A stretch of DNA of 64,000 nt. Source: Eleginops maclovinus. Lineage: Eukaryota; Chordata; Actinopteri; Perciformes; Eleginopidae. Both the position numbers and the translations under genes were made by a program. The notes beneath the pieces were generated by a model that did not search any database, was not told the origin of the DNA, and was given only the letters and a program-made list of their open reading frames with translations. The stretch is from contig NC_086357.1 in NCBI RefSeq assembly GCF_036324505.1, positions 27,126,293 through 27,190,292 on the forward strand, written 5' to 3'. Shown one piece after another: positions 26,845-64,000 of this stretch; within the stretch, counting starts at the first letter, position 1, and every line of letters starts with the position of its first letter.

Positions 26845-26986
26845 CCGGTTCGGTTCGGTTCGGCTCGGTTCGGCCCAATTCTCTTTACTCAAACGCCGTT
26901 AATCGTCTTCAGCAGAAGGCCGGCTGTTTGGACTCTTTCTCTCCGCTCAGCAGCGGTCTAATTCGGTTCGGTTCGGCCCGATTCGG
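26845..26986. repeat. CGGTT pentamer repeats in the gadd45b 3' UTR
   Basis: Two short runs of (CGGTT)n, at 26845-26874 and 26961-26986, lie in the 3' UTR, the second immediately after the stop codon. In the mRNA they read as CCGAA/GAACC repeats. Confidence 0.8.
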
Positions 26987-26987
26987 A

Positions 26988-27101
26988 TCAGCGGTCGTGC
27001 ATCTCCAGGCAGGGAACCCACTGGTTGCTGCAGCGGCTCTCCTCGCAGAAGCTGCTGATGTTCTGCAGGGCCGTAGACTGCAGAGGCTGCACCTGGGGGT
27101 T
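26988..27101 (-). CDS. gadd45b: gadd45b exon 4 and stop
   Basis: 114 bases including the stop. Encodes [20 protein letters not shown] and [17 protein letters not shown], then TGA. The acceptor is ccacag. The 3' UTR begins directly with a GAACC-type pentamer repeat. Confidence 0.95.
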   Translation of the reverse strand, partial: NPQVQPLQSTALQNISSFCEESRCSNQWVPCLEMHDR

Positions 27102-27891
27102 CTGTGGATCAGAGGAGAGGGGAACACGGTCAGACTTCCGGAAACACGTCACAACCTAACCGTCTTTATTCTGCATTTATTCAGATTTCATTTCTGGGCT
27201 TGTACTTACAGTGACCAGGATGCAGTGCAGGTCCCGGGGCTCGTTGCCGTTGCTGTCCCCAGTGCTGTCCTCCTCCAGCAGCTGCGCCAGGCGCCTCATG
27301 CCGGACACCCGCAGGATGTTGATGTCGTTGTCGCAGCAGAAAGCCTGCAGCAGAGTGAAGTGAATCTGCAGCGCGATGTCACCTTCATCCTCCTCATCAG
27401 TGGCGAGGACGCACAGGACCACACTGTCCGGGTCTCTGCAGGAGGAAGAGGAGGAGGAAGGGTTAAAATCAGCATCATCGTAAAGTCAAAAACAGGTTTA
27501 CTGCCTGGTATGAAAAGTGGAAGGTATACTTGTAAAGATCGGAAAAGGTGCTGTTGAAAATCAGACTTACACATTCATGAGTTTGGCGGACTCGTAGACT
27601 CCCACAGTCAGGCAGTCCTGCCGCTGAGCCGCGACCAGCAGCTCCTCCAGAGCCTGACTCACCGTCTCCATCCTGCAGAGCACAGAGGCGGTTAGAAACG
27701 AGCAAACAGTGACACTAAATGGCTTTATGATCTCCTATAATACAGGCTCAACAGAAAGTATGATTCAAATCTGCTCTAACGTTATTTGCTGCTACTTGCC
27801 AGTGCGTAATTACGCATGTGGGAAACAATTACGCATGAGTAACTTACTTTTTCTCGGTGCTGTTGGATCCGATGACTTCTTCCAGAGTCAT
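26988..27891 (-). CDS. gadd45b: Growth arrest and DNA-damage-inducible protein GADD45 beta (4 exons)
   Basis: Small acidic stress-response protein with the L7Ae/L30e-like GADD45 fold. The family binds MAP kinase kinases (MTK1/MEKK4, MKK7), PCNA, p21 and CDK1, and links stress or NF-kB signalling to growth arrest and survival. Exons 27848-27891, 27571-27672, 27210-27435 and 26988-27101 have lengths 44, 102, 226 and 114 and give 161 residues. The first two lengths match what I recall of mammalian family members. It begins [20 protein letters not shown]. The core has [60 protein letters not shown] and [10 protein letters not shown], and it ends [31 protein letters not shown] and the [11 protein letters not shown] tail fit the beta paralogue better than alpha or gamma. 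I cannot tell which fish beta co-orthologue it is. All splice sites are GT-AG. Confidence 0.95.
27210..27435 (-). CDS. gadd45b: gadd45b exon 3
   Basis: 226 bases encoding [40 protein letters not shown] and [20 protein letters not shown] up to DLHCILVT. The acidic loop (DEEDEGD) is the family hallmark implicated in partner binding. Donor GTAAGT. Confidence 0.95.
27571..27672 (-). CDS. gadd45b: gadd45b exon 2
   Basis: 102 bases encoding [20 protein letters not shown] and [14 protein letters not shown]. The acceptor is ctgcag and the donor GTAAGT. It holds the helix and strand that start the L30e-like fold. Confidence 0.95.
27848..27891 (-). CDS. gadd45b: gadd45b exon 1
   Basis: 44 coding bases with A at position -3 of the start codon, encoding [14 protein letters not shown] plus two bases of a Lys codon. 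The donor is GTAAGT. The MTLEE start is shared by all GADD45 proteins, which fixes the start. Confidence 0.95.
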
Positions 27892-28111
27892 GTTGAAGTC
27901 AGTAAAGTAATCCACAAAATCCAGGGTAAAACAAGTATCCACAGCGCGGAGAGGCTGTTGTTAGTTCCTGAATTTAAAGTCCAAACAAGAAGTAATCCAG
28001 CTCGGTGCAGAGATCCTTCCAGAGTCCGTTAAACAGGAGTTCAAATGAAGAGTAAAATCCGTGCTGTGTGAGTCTGTGTGGAGCTCTCTGCCTCTGAAGC
28101 AGAAACTCGCT

Positions 28112-28216
28112 ACCTTTATACCCCTTCTCCGAAGCCCTCGTCACCCCGCCCGGCTGCTCGGCTCCTGATTGGTCCGCGGCTGTCAATAGATCCCCCGTAC
28201 TCTGCGCCCATTGGCT
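28112..28216 (-). promoter_or_regulatory. gadd45b: gadd45b core promoter: TATA-like and CCAAT boxes
   Basis: Read on the minus strand, GTATAAAG (28114-28121) lies about 225 bases upstream of the start codon. CCAATC (28167-28172) and AGCCAATGGG (28207-28216) lie 50-90 bases further up. This is the usual order and spacing of a TATA/CCAAT promoter, and would put the start site near 28085-28090 with a roughly 195-base 5' UTR. A CACGTG E-box lies at 28243-28248. The position is inference from motifs. Confidence 0.55.
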
Positions 28217-28264
28217 GAATGCGTAGCAGACGCCGCTGAGCCCACGTGGGTGGTTTCGGAGAAT

Positions 28265-28626
28265 CCCCCGCTCTCTCCCTCCTCTCCCTCCCTCCTCCTC
28301 CTCCTCCTCCTCTTCTTTCTCTTCACACTCTTCGAGTTTGTTGACTGGGATCTGTTTCTCTCACTGCAGGAATTTCCAGATCTCAGTGCCCAAACCCCAG
28401 AATCTGCTCCCAGTTGCACCAGGAGAAGCTGCAGAATTCCCCTGAAATGAAGCCGAATATGAGTAAACATCCAGCTGATACTGCTTCCACATCACATGCA
28501 TCCACCTACAATATTATCTATAACGTTTTCTAAATGTGTTTTATGTATTATTTTATGTTACATTGTTGGAGGAGCATGGGACATTTTATAGCTACTGTGC
28601 ATATGACACAAGCATTTGAATATTGA

Positions 28627-28628
<2 letters not shown>
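28265..28628. other. Upstream region of gadd45b with a pyrimidine tract
   Basis: 28265-28335 is a nearly pure C/T tract built on (CTC)n. The minus strand reads GGGGGATTCTCC at 28260-28271, close to but not matching the NF-kB consensus. Further out the DNA is AT-rich with no gene. Confidence 0.45.
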
Positions 28629-28718
<90 letters not shown>

Positions 28719-28724
28719 GCGCGC
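28629..28724. repeat. (AC)n(GC)n alternating purine-pyrimidine tract upstream of gadd45b
   Basis: About 44 AC dinucleotides followed directly by GCGCGCGC (28717-28724). It lies about 540 bases upstream of the inferred gadd45b start site. This combination is among the strongest Z-DNA-forming sequence types. Confidence 0.97.
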
Positions 28725-29200
28725 CACAATACAGCCACACTGCAGAGGTGAAACAGAAATGAATAATTCGTAAACTGAAACCTGGTTTCTGCAGTAGCTC
28801 TTAGGGGAACAGGTGACCGACCCCGTGCCAGAGTCCGGTGCTCTGCGTTGTGTAACTGAGGCGAGGTTGTGCAAGAGAGGAGTAAAAAAAAAAAACTGAA
28901 TATGTGAGTGGGTACACACGAGGTTAAACTCACATGACCGTTTGGTTTCTTTTATTTCACCTTGTTTTGTTTTGTTTCTTGCAGTAGGGGAATTTCTGTT
29001 ACACAATCCTGAATACAAATACTGAATAAGGATATTATATAAAATACAAAAGAGTGCAAAGTAGCTGCAGTTTTAGATAGCATATGTGCATGTAGTCTGA
29101 GGGTTCTTTCAGTCATCAAAAGAGGCAACAACAGGAGAGAACGTTTTGCAACATGCAGGTTTTTCTTGCATTATTTTCCTTTTAATATAAACATCTCAAA

Positions 29201-29887
29201 GATCCACTAAGGTTTCCCATGAGTCTCTTACCCCCTGCAGGAGCTCCAACACTCCCATGAAACTGTGCTGAAAAACTGCAGAACCCGCCCAAAACTCCTG
29301 CATCTCCTAAAGAAACCCCCTCAAATCCCTTTAATTCATATTCTGCAGTTTAGTGTCTGATACGGAAAGCTTCAGTGTGCAGCATGGAGCTTCTGGGGGC
29401 GTACATCCGGGTTATTAATATCTCTTCCGGCTGACGCAGCGTGCAGGACTCGCGCGGAATAATATATTATTTGATGCAACGTTATTCATTTAACAAAAGC
29501 ATGCAGTCACTGTGCTGTGGGTTCCTGCATATATGCTCACACCACATGTTCCTGTCACACACTCCCCCCCCCCCCACCCTCCCCCATCACCCCTATCAGT
29601 CTGCAGAGACTCAGACGCCCCCTACAGACCACATGGTGACCCTGCACAGTGAAACCAGCAGGACATGTTGGAACAAGACTGAGGGGAAACCAGTTAGTAG
29701 AACAGACATGCAAGTCCCGGATGAAGGCGGGGGGACACCTGAGTGTCTTTGAGAGAGTTTCAGGGTCCATTAAGGGGGATTTGAGGGGGTTTTATTACGA
29801 GATGCAGAAAGTTTGGGGGAGTTCTGCAGGTTTTTCAGGACAGTTTCATGGGAGTGTTGGAAGCTGTTTAGGAAACCTCAGTGGATC
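29201..29887. repeat. Foldback (long inverted-repeat) element
   Basis: The left arm (29201-29334, beginning gatccactaaggtttcc) is the imperfect reverse complement of the right arm (29769-29887, ending cctcagtggatc). Shared blocks include 'atttgagggggtt' and 'cagtttcatgggagtgttgg'. The right arm lacks about 20 bases present in the left arm. The 434-bp spacer encodes nothing I recognise. A non-autonomous palindromic transposon is likely. Confidence 0.8.
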
Positions 29888-33715
<3,828 letters not shown>

Positions 33716-33744
33716 GTAGTTTATTAAGTTGCAGGAAATAAAAT

Positions 33745-33895
33745 AGATGTCATATTGGATTACTCCACTTCATGTATTTAGTTGCTAGGCAGATTAGGAT
33801 TAATGATGGTAATATAATCAGCCCTTAAATCAGACTGTAGTTCCACCTGGAGTAAATTCACAAGCTACCCTGCAGTAGACAAAGCCATTACAACT
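33745..33895 (-). mobile_element. Dispersed element fragment (inverted copy of the 5.7-kb element)
   Basis: 'gttgctaggcagattaggat' and 'ctaccctgcagtag' are the reverse complement of sequence at 5730-5835, the flank of the 32-bp array. No tandem array here. Confidence 0.7.
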
Positions 33896-36339
33896 TTAAC
33901 TTGCATACTAGAATATGATTTAAATGGCTTTTTAATGCTTTCATACATCTCCATTAAATACTCCCTGCATCTCTGTGCTGCATGAAAACAGCTGTTTAGT
34001 TAACACTCAGTATGATCTGGTACCTAAACCAACATCTCTGCAGCGATGCATACACACAGTATTGATGGAGGCCACAGCAACATGCATCTCATCAGTAACC
34101 TCTAAATCATATTCATAACCCATAAATAAAACCTGCCAGGTGTATACATCATGTCATACTTCAATAGGGCTCTGTAAATCATGCAGAATGTCATCCCTGC
34201 GTCGCTCTGACGTTTGATATTCTGAACGAGCCTCACATGCAGCATTTTGTGTATTTCAGGGAGACCTTTAGTTTCTGTAACTCAGATATTTGGGTCACTT
34301 AGTGCATGCACAGGTTATTGAAAGGACGCTCCTGAAAGCTGCCCTGCTGCTCTATATATCGAGTCAGTGTAAGTGTCTTTAACTCGTGCCATTGTTGCAC
34401 GAGCTGCTTCTTATTCTTGCTGTTTTAACCACACCATTCTGTCTTTTGCACAACTTTATGTCTTCCATATATTAAGTTTAGTATGTTGCATTGTTAGAGG
34501 AGCCTGGGATTTCAAATTGTCTTTGCCAACAACTACCCTGAAGTCATTGTGCGGTCTGCAGTAACCCACATGAACACTAGGGGGCGCTGGAGGGACATTT
34601 TAATTTAAGGGCATTTCTCTTTTGTTTTTCTAATATGTCAGATTTTCTACATTTAATGGTAAATATAAAGAGATAAATTGAGAAAAAAAATATTCAGTTT
34701 GTGCAGAGCAGTGATTAACTGACCTTTTGACCTTTCATCGCAATTTTAACATACGCATATATACAGAAATGCCTTAAAGAGGACATACTATGCTCATATT
34801 CAGGTTAAGTTAAATCAAATCAAATAAAACAATTAAAATAAAATAAAACACAATAAAAATAAATCAAATCAAACATTGAAAAATGAATAAATTAAAGTGT
34901 ATTAAACATAATTAAAATAAAGCAAAATAAAATAAAATCAAGCAAATAAAATAAAAATAAAACAGTGAAAAATAAATTTAAATTCAATTAAAAATGCCCA
35001 TGACATGTTGAGCATTCTGCACTGTTTCTTGCTTTGCATCCTCTTTGTTATTTAGTTTTACTTCAGAGTCCTCTTAATGCATGCACTAAGTCACTGCTGC
35101 AAGAGACAGAAACATAATGAAGTATCCGTTCACACAGGAATTAGTTTCATCACTTCAGATAACCTCAGGTGGTGAGAGAGGGATTCTGGTGGAGTTCCGG
35201 ACATTAGCTGATTCCTCTGCTCTGAACGAGGCGATCATCTGTGATTGCATCGTTCCCCTCGCAGACATTTGGTATGGATTCAGAGAGCCGTCATTTTTGC
35301 CATCCCCGGGACATTTCTATTAACCTCAGATGATGGTTCAGGAGGACAGAGGGTTGGGGGGGGGGGGACAACAGTGCTGCATGGAGGATTATTATCATGG
35401 CTGTGAAGGATTCTGGAAGTGAGCCAAACAGAGAGGTCACTGAGGGGGTCAGGACTGAGGAAACATAAAGACATCAGAGGAGATCATCCAGGAGGGTCCG
35501 TCAGGAGGGCCCCTCAGAGAGAAACAGGGATTAGTTTCTATTTGATTCACTGGAAATGTGAGGACAATGTGAGTAAGGGTCAGGAGAGGGACTTGATATG
35601 ACTTCCTCTGGATATCTACACTATAGTTATACAAGTTATTTATAAAGCGCTTTTCCTGGAGCTCAGAGCGCTTCACAAGCAAGTAAAGAAAAATAACAGC
35701 AACAGGGAAATGTGCTGAGCTAGGTGGAATAGGAGGGAGGGGTGAGAGGACTAAGAGTTGATGGCAAAAGTAAAAAGGTGGGTTTTGAAAGAGGTGAGAG
35801 GGTTAGCAGATCAGACGTGACTGGGGAGGGAGATGTGTCACTTAACGCTCGTGTTTCCTCCAACAGAGGAGCTGGAGTCAGTGAAGGACCTGCAGGTGTT
35901 TGTCTGTCTGGGTTCCTGCAGGGTCTGTGCTGCAGCTTCCTGAGTCCGTGTGAAGTCAGTCTGTAAAGGAGCAATACTAAAGCTCTGGCTCTGAATCCGC
36001 TCCTGTGATTGGCTGCTGCAGACAGAGCCTCGCAGTGACTCCACCAACTGGAGGACAGATGGTGTTGGCTCGCACTCATGTCTTATTTGGACGGAAAAGA
36101 GATGCATGTTTCCACTGAATGAACCAGCAAAGTGGAGAGGAGAGGCTAAAGAATACCCATAATGCACTTCTCTGGCAGCTTCATGGGAACAGATTATTTA
36201 CGAGGCAGTTTAGGAAATTGAAAATATCCTGATTGAAGCTCGTTAAAACAATGGGTCACGCGGCGGGTCAAGGAGTCAGGTGTCATGATGACCAGAGTCT
36301 GATAGCTTCTGCAGGAGGAGCCTCCTGACTGACTGCAGG
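33896..36339. other. Intergenic, A-rich tract and dispersed repeat, no gene seen
   Basis: 34806-34990 is an (AAATA)-type A-rich tract. 35630-35990 begins 'ataaagcgcttttcctgg' and 'agagcgcttcacaagcaa', a dispersed fish-type repeat. A G homopolymer lies at 35357-35368. No exon recognised. Confidence 0.5.
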
Positions 36340-36475
36340 TACAAGTAGGAGTACTCAGGTCTTGTACTTGAGTAAAGTAGAAGTACCAGAGTGTAGGAAT
36401 ACTCTGTCACAATAACAAAGTCCTAATCTGCCTAGCAACTCAAGCTATTAACTGTAGTGGAGTAAAAGTACAGAG
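36340..36475 (+). mobile_element. Dispersed element with one to two 32-bp units
   Basis: 'gtacttgagtaaagtagaag' and 'taccagagtgtaggaatact', then 'cctaatctgcctagcaact', matching 5480-5540 and 5810-5835. Here the 32-bp motif is not amplified. Confidence 0.75.
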
Positions 36476-37000
36476 TATCCTCCAAAGACGGACGACTGTG
36501 AGGATGTCCAGAGAGGACTTTTATTATGGTATCAATCTCTATGTGTGACAAAATCCATGTTATTGCACGTGCTTCTCATCTAAAGCCTCGTCCAGCAGGG
36601 ACATATTGTTTCTCAGAGTAGAAGCGATGCACAAGGGCACAGAAGTCCCTCTCTTACACACAGTCTGCAGATAAAAACAGCTGATCAGAGGGTTGCTTTA
36701 CACCCGGGCTTTAAAAGAGACGGAGCAGCAGCAGAGAGGGCGGAGGAGTCATCATTATCTCCATGTTCACACCGGGATAAAAGTGCAGCGTGGCTCTGCA
36801 ACAAAGGCAGCATCAGCAGAGCCTCGTCCGTCCCTTTCCCCTCAGAGAGGAAATATTAATAACCCCCCCCACCACCACCACGACATCGCAGATTAAACAC
36901 ACACCATATAAATAATCAGGAATCCAAAAGTAACAGAAGTAACCAGTTACAGATTACAGTTTTGAAGTAACCCCCAACCACAAAGCAGATGGACTGAGAC

Positions 37001-37428
37001 AGTTTCCTGAAGCAGACAGAGAGCACCGTTTCCTGAAGCAGACAGAGAGCACCGTTTCATGAAGCAGACAGAGAGCACTGTTTCCTGAAGCAGACAGAGA
37101 GCACAGTTTCCTGAAGCAGACAGAGAGCACCGTTTCCTGAAGCAGACAGAGAGCACCGTTTCATGAAGCAGACAGAGAGCACCGTTTCCTGAAGCAGACA
37201 GAGAGCACCGTTTCCTGAAGCAGACAGAGAGCACCGTTTCATGAAGCAGACAGAGAGCACCGTTTCATGAAGCAGACAGAGAGCACCGTTTCCTGAAGCA
37301 GACAGAGAGCACCGTTTCCTGAAGCAGACAGAGAGCACCGTTTCATGAAGCAGACAGAGAGCACCGTTTCCTGAAGCAGACAGAGAGCACCGTTTCCTGA
37401 AGCAGACAGAGAGCACCGTTTCCTGAAC
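37001..37428 (-). repeat. 26-bp minisatellite ('gtttcctgaagcagacagag'), about 16 units
   Basis: Period 26. Units alternate between 'tttcctgaagcag' and 'tttcatgaagcag' in an irregular order. The long reading frames across it are repeat artefacts. Confidence 0.97.
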
Positions 37429-37627
37429 AGGCAGCAAAGGATGAATACTTTATTATTTTGTTCACTCAAGTCATCTCCACCAACTCGAATACACGTTAAA
37501 ACACAAAAAAAGGTGTTTCTTTTGAGGCTAAAGAACTTTGAGTGATTTTTTGGTCAATTAGTTGTAATACTTTGGAATGACACTGAAGTGAACAGCAGAT
37601 ATCTTAACATCTACAATATACACACAT

Positions 37628-37828
37628 TTAAAGAGGCCCTGTTGTACTTTTGTGTGCATGTAAATGTTCAGCAACGGCAAACATCCCTTTGCTTCTCTCC
37701 CACACTCTCGCCCCCCTGCCTGAAATGCTTTTATTGGAATCCTTTGTTTACTTATGTAACGTAATGACATCAGTAAGACATTAAATACTGAGATCCAACT
37801 GAAAATGAACAGAATAGGGCCCCTTTAA
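37628..37828 (+). mobile_element. Short TTAA-bounded MITE-like element, both ends present
   Basis: Starts TTAAAGAGGCCCTGTTG and ends GAATAGGGCCCCTTTAA, so the ends are imperfect inverted repeats closing on TTAA. The interior shares 'gcatgtaaatgttcagcaa', 'cctgcctgaaatgc' and 'tcctttgtttac' with the larger copies but lacks the 57-bp motif. About 200 bp, no coding capacity. Confidence 0.75.
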
Positions 37829-40024
37829 TTTGATTTAGGAATGAAAATACAAATGAAACCCAACAAATGGAGCTCAGATTTGCTAATTGAGAAACATTCA
37901 TCAGTGAAAACCCTCGATTTTCATCCTGTCACACGAAGTGCGACGCCAAAAAGCTAAACCCCACAACAGACCGAAGCTTTACAACAGATCGGCCGGCAGA
38001 ATGAACAACATGCCAGAGAACAGACGAAGGGAGAAACCACATCGCGTGTTCATCATAAATATCCTCTCCACCTCACGCTCCTCACCTCTGCACACAAACA
38101 GCTGACCTGTAATCTCTTTTCCAGTGTTAAGGCACAACGTATTGCTCTGTTATTACAGGAATATAAAGGATCTTTGGTTACTGCATTGACATTTAAACAA
38201 TCATAACATAGTAAAGGTGCTGCTGCTTTGAATGCAATTAAACTGTAGAAATGTGTGCAGCTTTATAACTCCCAGTAGAGTGAAAGAAATAAAACAGGTA
38301 ACGGAGCATGCAACCTGCAGGAGCAAAACTCTAAAATAATCCTTTCAAAGTGCACATTTTGAATCTTAAAGCCGCTTCTTTTTACATTTAGGAAAGACCT
38401 TCTTCTTACATCGCAGAGGTTTTTGGTTTCCAGCTGAGAAACAGATTCAACTAAACGGTTAGAAAATGACCTTCAAGTAAAATTACATTTATGAGACGTG
38501 ATTACAGTGCTCAGAGGGATAGTTTGACAATTTAGAGATGAGGAGATTGACACCTCTCTGTGTGAGATATGGAGCTACAGCTAGGGGAAGGTTAGCTCAG
38601 CATAGAGCCTGGAAATGAAGGGAAACGGATGGCATGGCTCTGTCCAAAGGTTATTCATAATCAGAGTAGCATTAAACTAAAACCTACATAATCAATATGC
38701 CATATCTTTGGTTTACTCCAATAAAAACGGACATACATATTTATTTCTGGGGCAGATGCATAAATGTGAAGATACAGCTAAGAAACGGTTAGCTTAGCTT
38801 AGCTTAGTGTAGCATAGAGACTGGAAATGAAGGGAAACTGCTGGCCTGGCTCTCTCCATAGGCTGTAAATAAATGGAGTAGTGTTACATCAAATCAATAT
38901 TGTTTATCTTTGGTTTACTCTGAATAAAAACGGACGTACATATTTATTTCTGGGGCAGATGCATAACTGTGAAGATACAGCCAAGAAACGGTTAGCTTAG
39001 CTTAGCATAGAGACTGGAAATGAATGGTAACTGCTAGCATGGCTCTGTAGAAAGGTTGTAAACTGGAGTATTTCTGGGCCAGGTGCATAGAGTTTATATA
39101 AAAAAGCACAGATTACTGATTTTACAGATTTTGAAGTCAATCTACAACTATAATTTTAATTGAATCTACCAATAACTCTGTATATTAAGGGTCTGCATGT
39201 AAAATGTGAGGAAATATTGAAAAGTGTGCATCCCAGCTTTTTAAAGTCCAAGGAGATCTTTAAATCCTTTTTTTCAGTGAATAACTTGAAGAGCAGCATT
39301 TTCTGCATGAAAAACAAATATTTTCAGCAATTTCTTTGACTAATTGTTGCAGCTCTACTGTGATAAAAGCAAATATATGTATTTACTAAAGTGTCAAACT
39401 ATTCCTTTAATGAGCCACCCCTATAACAGGAGTCAGAACAAGCATCATAACTGGTAGATTGTTGCTGTATAAGAAGCTTTTTTGATGCATAATCATATTT
39501 AAAGCTGACAGCTCTCATAATTCTTCAGCGGACTGTACAGCAGGACAGATCAGCTGTATACAGTTCCTAAAACAATGAGCAAACAAACATTTGCAAATCC
39601 AGCAAAAACACTGACAGGTGCACAGAGCCACGACATCGACCTGCTGATTTATGTAAAGATAAAACTCTTTGAGAATCTGCACTGCGACATGTTACTGTAG
39701 AAAGACAGTAAATCTCTCTTTTCTCTGGAGCATAAACACTGATTCAAGGCCGCGGTGATCCTCCTCTTTATGCACTTACAGGTGGAAAACATCTCCTAAG
39801 GTAAGGCAGCTGTGGAATATAAAAACGACTGAGATGCATCTTCGAAATGAAAAGACAGATCCAGGATTTGCGAACAGGAAGTATTCCAGTTCTTCCATCA
39901 TTAAAAAAAACCATCCAAAATATAAAGTACCTATGTGTCTCTCTTATAAAAGAATCTCAATAAAATTAGATTTTTATATAAAAACTAGCGTGCAAATTGG
40001 AGTCTGAGCATCTTATTTAAGACA
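37829..40024. other. Region 3' of atp10a: probable 3' UTR plus dispersed repeat
   Basis: 39500-40024, directly after the atp10a stop, is non-repetitive and could be 3' UTR. I cannot fix the poly(A) site, because the AATAAA matches near 38740 and 38940 lie inside repeats. 38590-39060 holds three tandem copies of a dispersed repeat. Confidence 0.45.
38590..39060. repeat. Three tandem copies of a dispersed 'gttagcttagcttagc' element
   Basis: The phrase 'gcatagagactggaaatgaa' recurs near 38600, 38813 and 39005, each time preceded by a 'gttagct(tag)' motif and, between copies, by 'atttatttctggggcagatg'. A related single copy lies at 62235-62300. Confidence 0.8.
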
Positions 40025-63345
<23,321 letters not shown>

Positions 63346-63479
63346 CTGCAAATAAACAACAAAACACAACAGCTGCTCATTCAGGCCGCGGCTGCAACTC
63401 AGGAATAATGATACTCTGGACTGATGTTCTGCTTATTAATATTCATAGATATACAAAAACCATGCATTATATACCCCTC

Positions 63480-63935
63480 CTAGAAGATACGTTTTAGATC
63501 AGAGATCCTTTATCTGTCCCGCAAAGGGGAAATGTACCTGATTACAACAGTAAATAGTGCAGGTAAAGGGAGGAGTTGTTTGTTTTGTTAGATGGCTAAC
63601 ACGTAAAATAACATGGTCATACAGTGAAACTGCAGGACGGTATATTGCACAGAGTTTATATTTACATATAGTGTTATTGCACATCAGGGGGATTCCAGTC
63701 TGTGTGTGGGGCGGTCTATCAGGGGCTGTGGTGGTTGTACATCCTGACTGCTGCAGGAAGGAAGGACCTATCTGTGCAGCAGTCTGTCACTGAAGGAGCT
63801 GGGTGTCCTGGAGGGGGCGGCACACATCGTCCAGTAGGGAGGACAGCTTTGCCATCCCTCTCCTGTCCCCCACCACATCCACAGTGTCCAGAGGGCTCCC
63901 CCAGGACAGAGCTGGACTTATTTCAGGTAGTTTAA
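63480..63935. mobile_element. Probable dispersed fish repeat (retroelement-derived)
   Basis: 'cagtctgtcactgaaggagc', 'gtgtcctggagggggcgg' and 'ccacagtgtccagagggc' form a block I recognise as recurring in many fish genomes. I cannot name the family with certainty. It lies in the atp10a intron at the window's right edge. Confidence 0.4.
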
Positions 63936-64000
63936 TTGGGCAGAAACAGCCTTATATTTGAATAAAATGGATTTATATGCATTTTAGCATTTCATAAATT

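Noticed and set aside
26844..26985. tRNA B-box-like 'ggttcg' words
   Set aside because: They are part of a CGGTT simple repeat. No cloverleaf can be drawn around them.
26697..27557. 286-residue reading frame on the plus strand across gadd45b
   Set aside because: It is the antisense of the gadd45b exons and introns. The minus-strand exons have family-level matches and splice sites, and this frame has none.
28258..28271. NF-kB site upstream of gadd45b
   Set aside because: The best match (GGGGATTCTCC on the minus strand) deviates from the consensus at one position. NF-kB control of GADD45B is known in mammals, but this sequence alone does not show it.
35720..36167. Overlapping 109-119-residue minus-strand frames
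   Set aside because: They lie in and beside a dispersed repeat, have no family resemblance, and several frames are equally open. Judged chance.
37057..37437. 126-residue repetitive frame (CFRKRCSLSASGNGALCLL-type repeats)
   Set aside because: A translation of the 26-bp minisatellite. The repeat in peptide follows the DNA period, not a protein domain.

Overview
The window is vertebrate, almost certainly a ray-finned (teleost) fish. Its genes are split by GT-AG introns, (CA)n/(TG)n microsatellites are extremely dense, and many dispersed repeats resemble ones I know from fish genomes. I found no bacterial, viral or organellar genes and no RNA genes. Two protein-coding genes are readable, both on the minus strand. 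They are gadd45b (four coding exons, 26988-27891, complete at 161 residues) and the 3' three quarters of atp10a (19 coding exons, 40025-63345). The 5' exons of atp10a lie beyond the right edge.

Layout. Bases 1-26440 hold no gene I can recognise: intergenic DNA packed with minisatellites (57-, 32-, 72-, 37- and 16-bp units), (CA)n tracts, a degenerate 'aagtcccaa' repeat family (14.3-21.5 kb) and fragments of TTAA-bounded MITE-like elements. From 26.4 to 28.3 kb lies gadd45b with its poly(A) signal, TATA-like box and CCAAT boxes. Bases 28.3-40.0 kb are intergenic again, with a foldback repeat, a broken GIY-YIG endonuclease fragment between two (CA)n blocks, a 26-bp minisatellite and a short intact MITE-like element. 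From 40.0 kb to the end is atp10a. Every listed exon junction keeps the reading frame (3693 coding bases, 1230 residues plus stop).

The two genes are unrelated in function. Gadd45b is a small stress-induced adaptor of MAPK signalling and growth arrest. Atp10a is the catalytic subunit of a plasma-membrane P4-ATPase lipid flippase. Their human counterparts lie on different chromosomes.

The most interesting material is in the repeats. A 57-bp minisatellite occurs as four arrays, three of them inside atp10a introns. Three arrays lie in recognisable copies of one TTAA-bounded element and the fourth is probably the same. Two arrays sit in opposite orientation in a single intron, so the pre-mRNA could fold into a very long duplex. 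A roughly 240-bp (TG)n tract occupies the place of the polypyrimidine tract at one atp10a 3' splice site. A 550-bp atp10a exon is followed by a decayed tandem second copy whose differences include single-base losses in G runs, so it may be an assembly artefact or a recent duplication.
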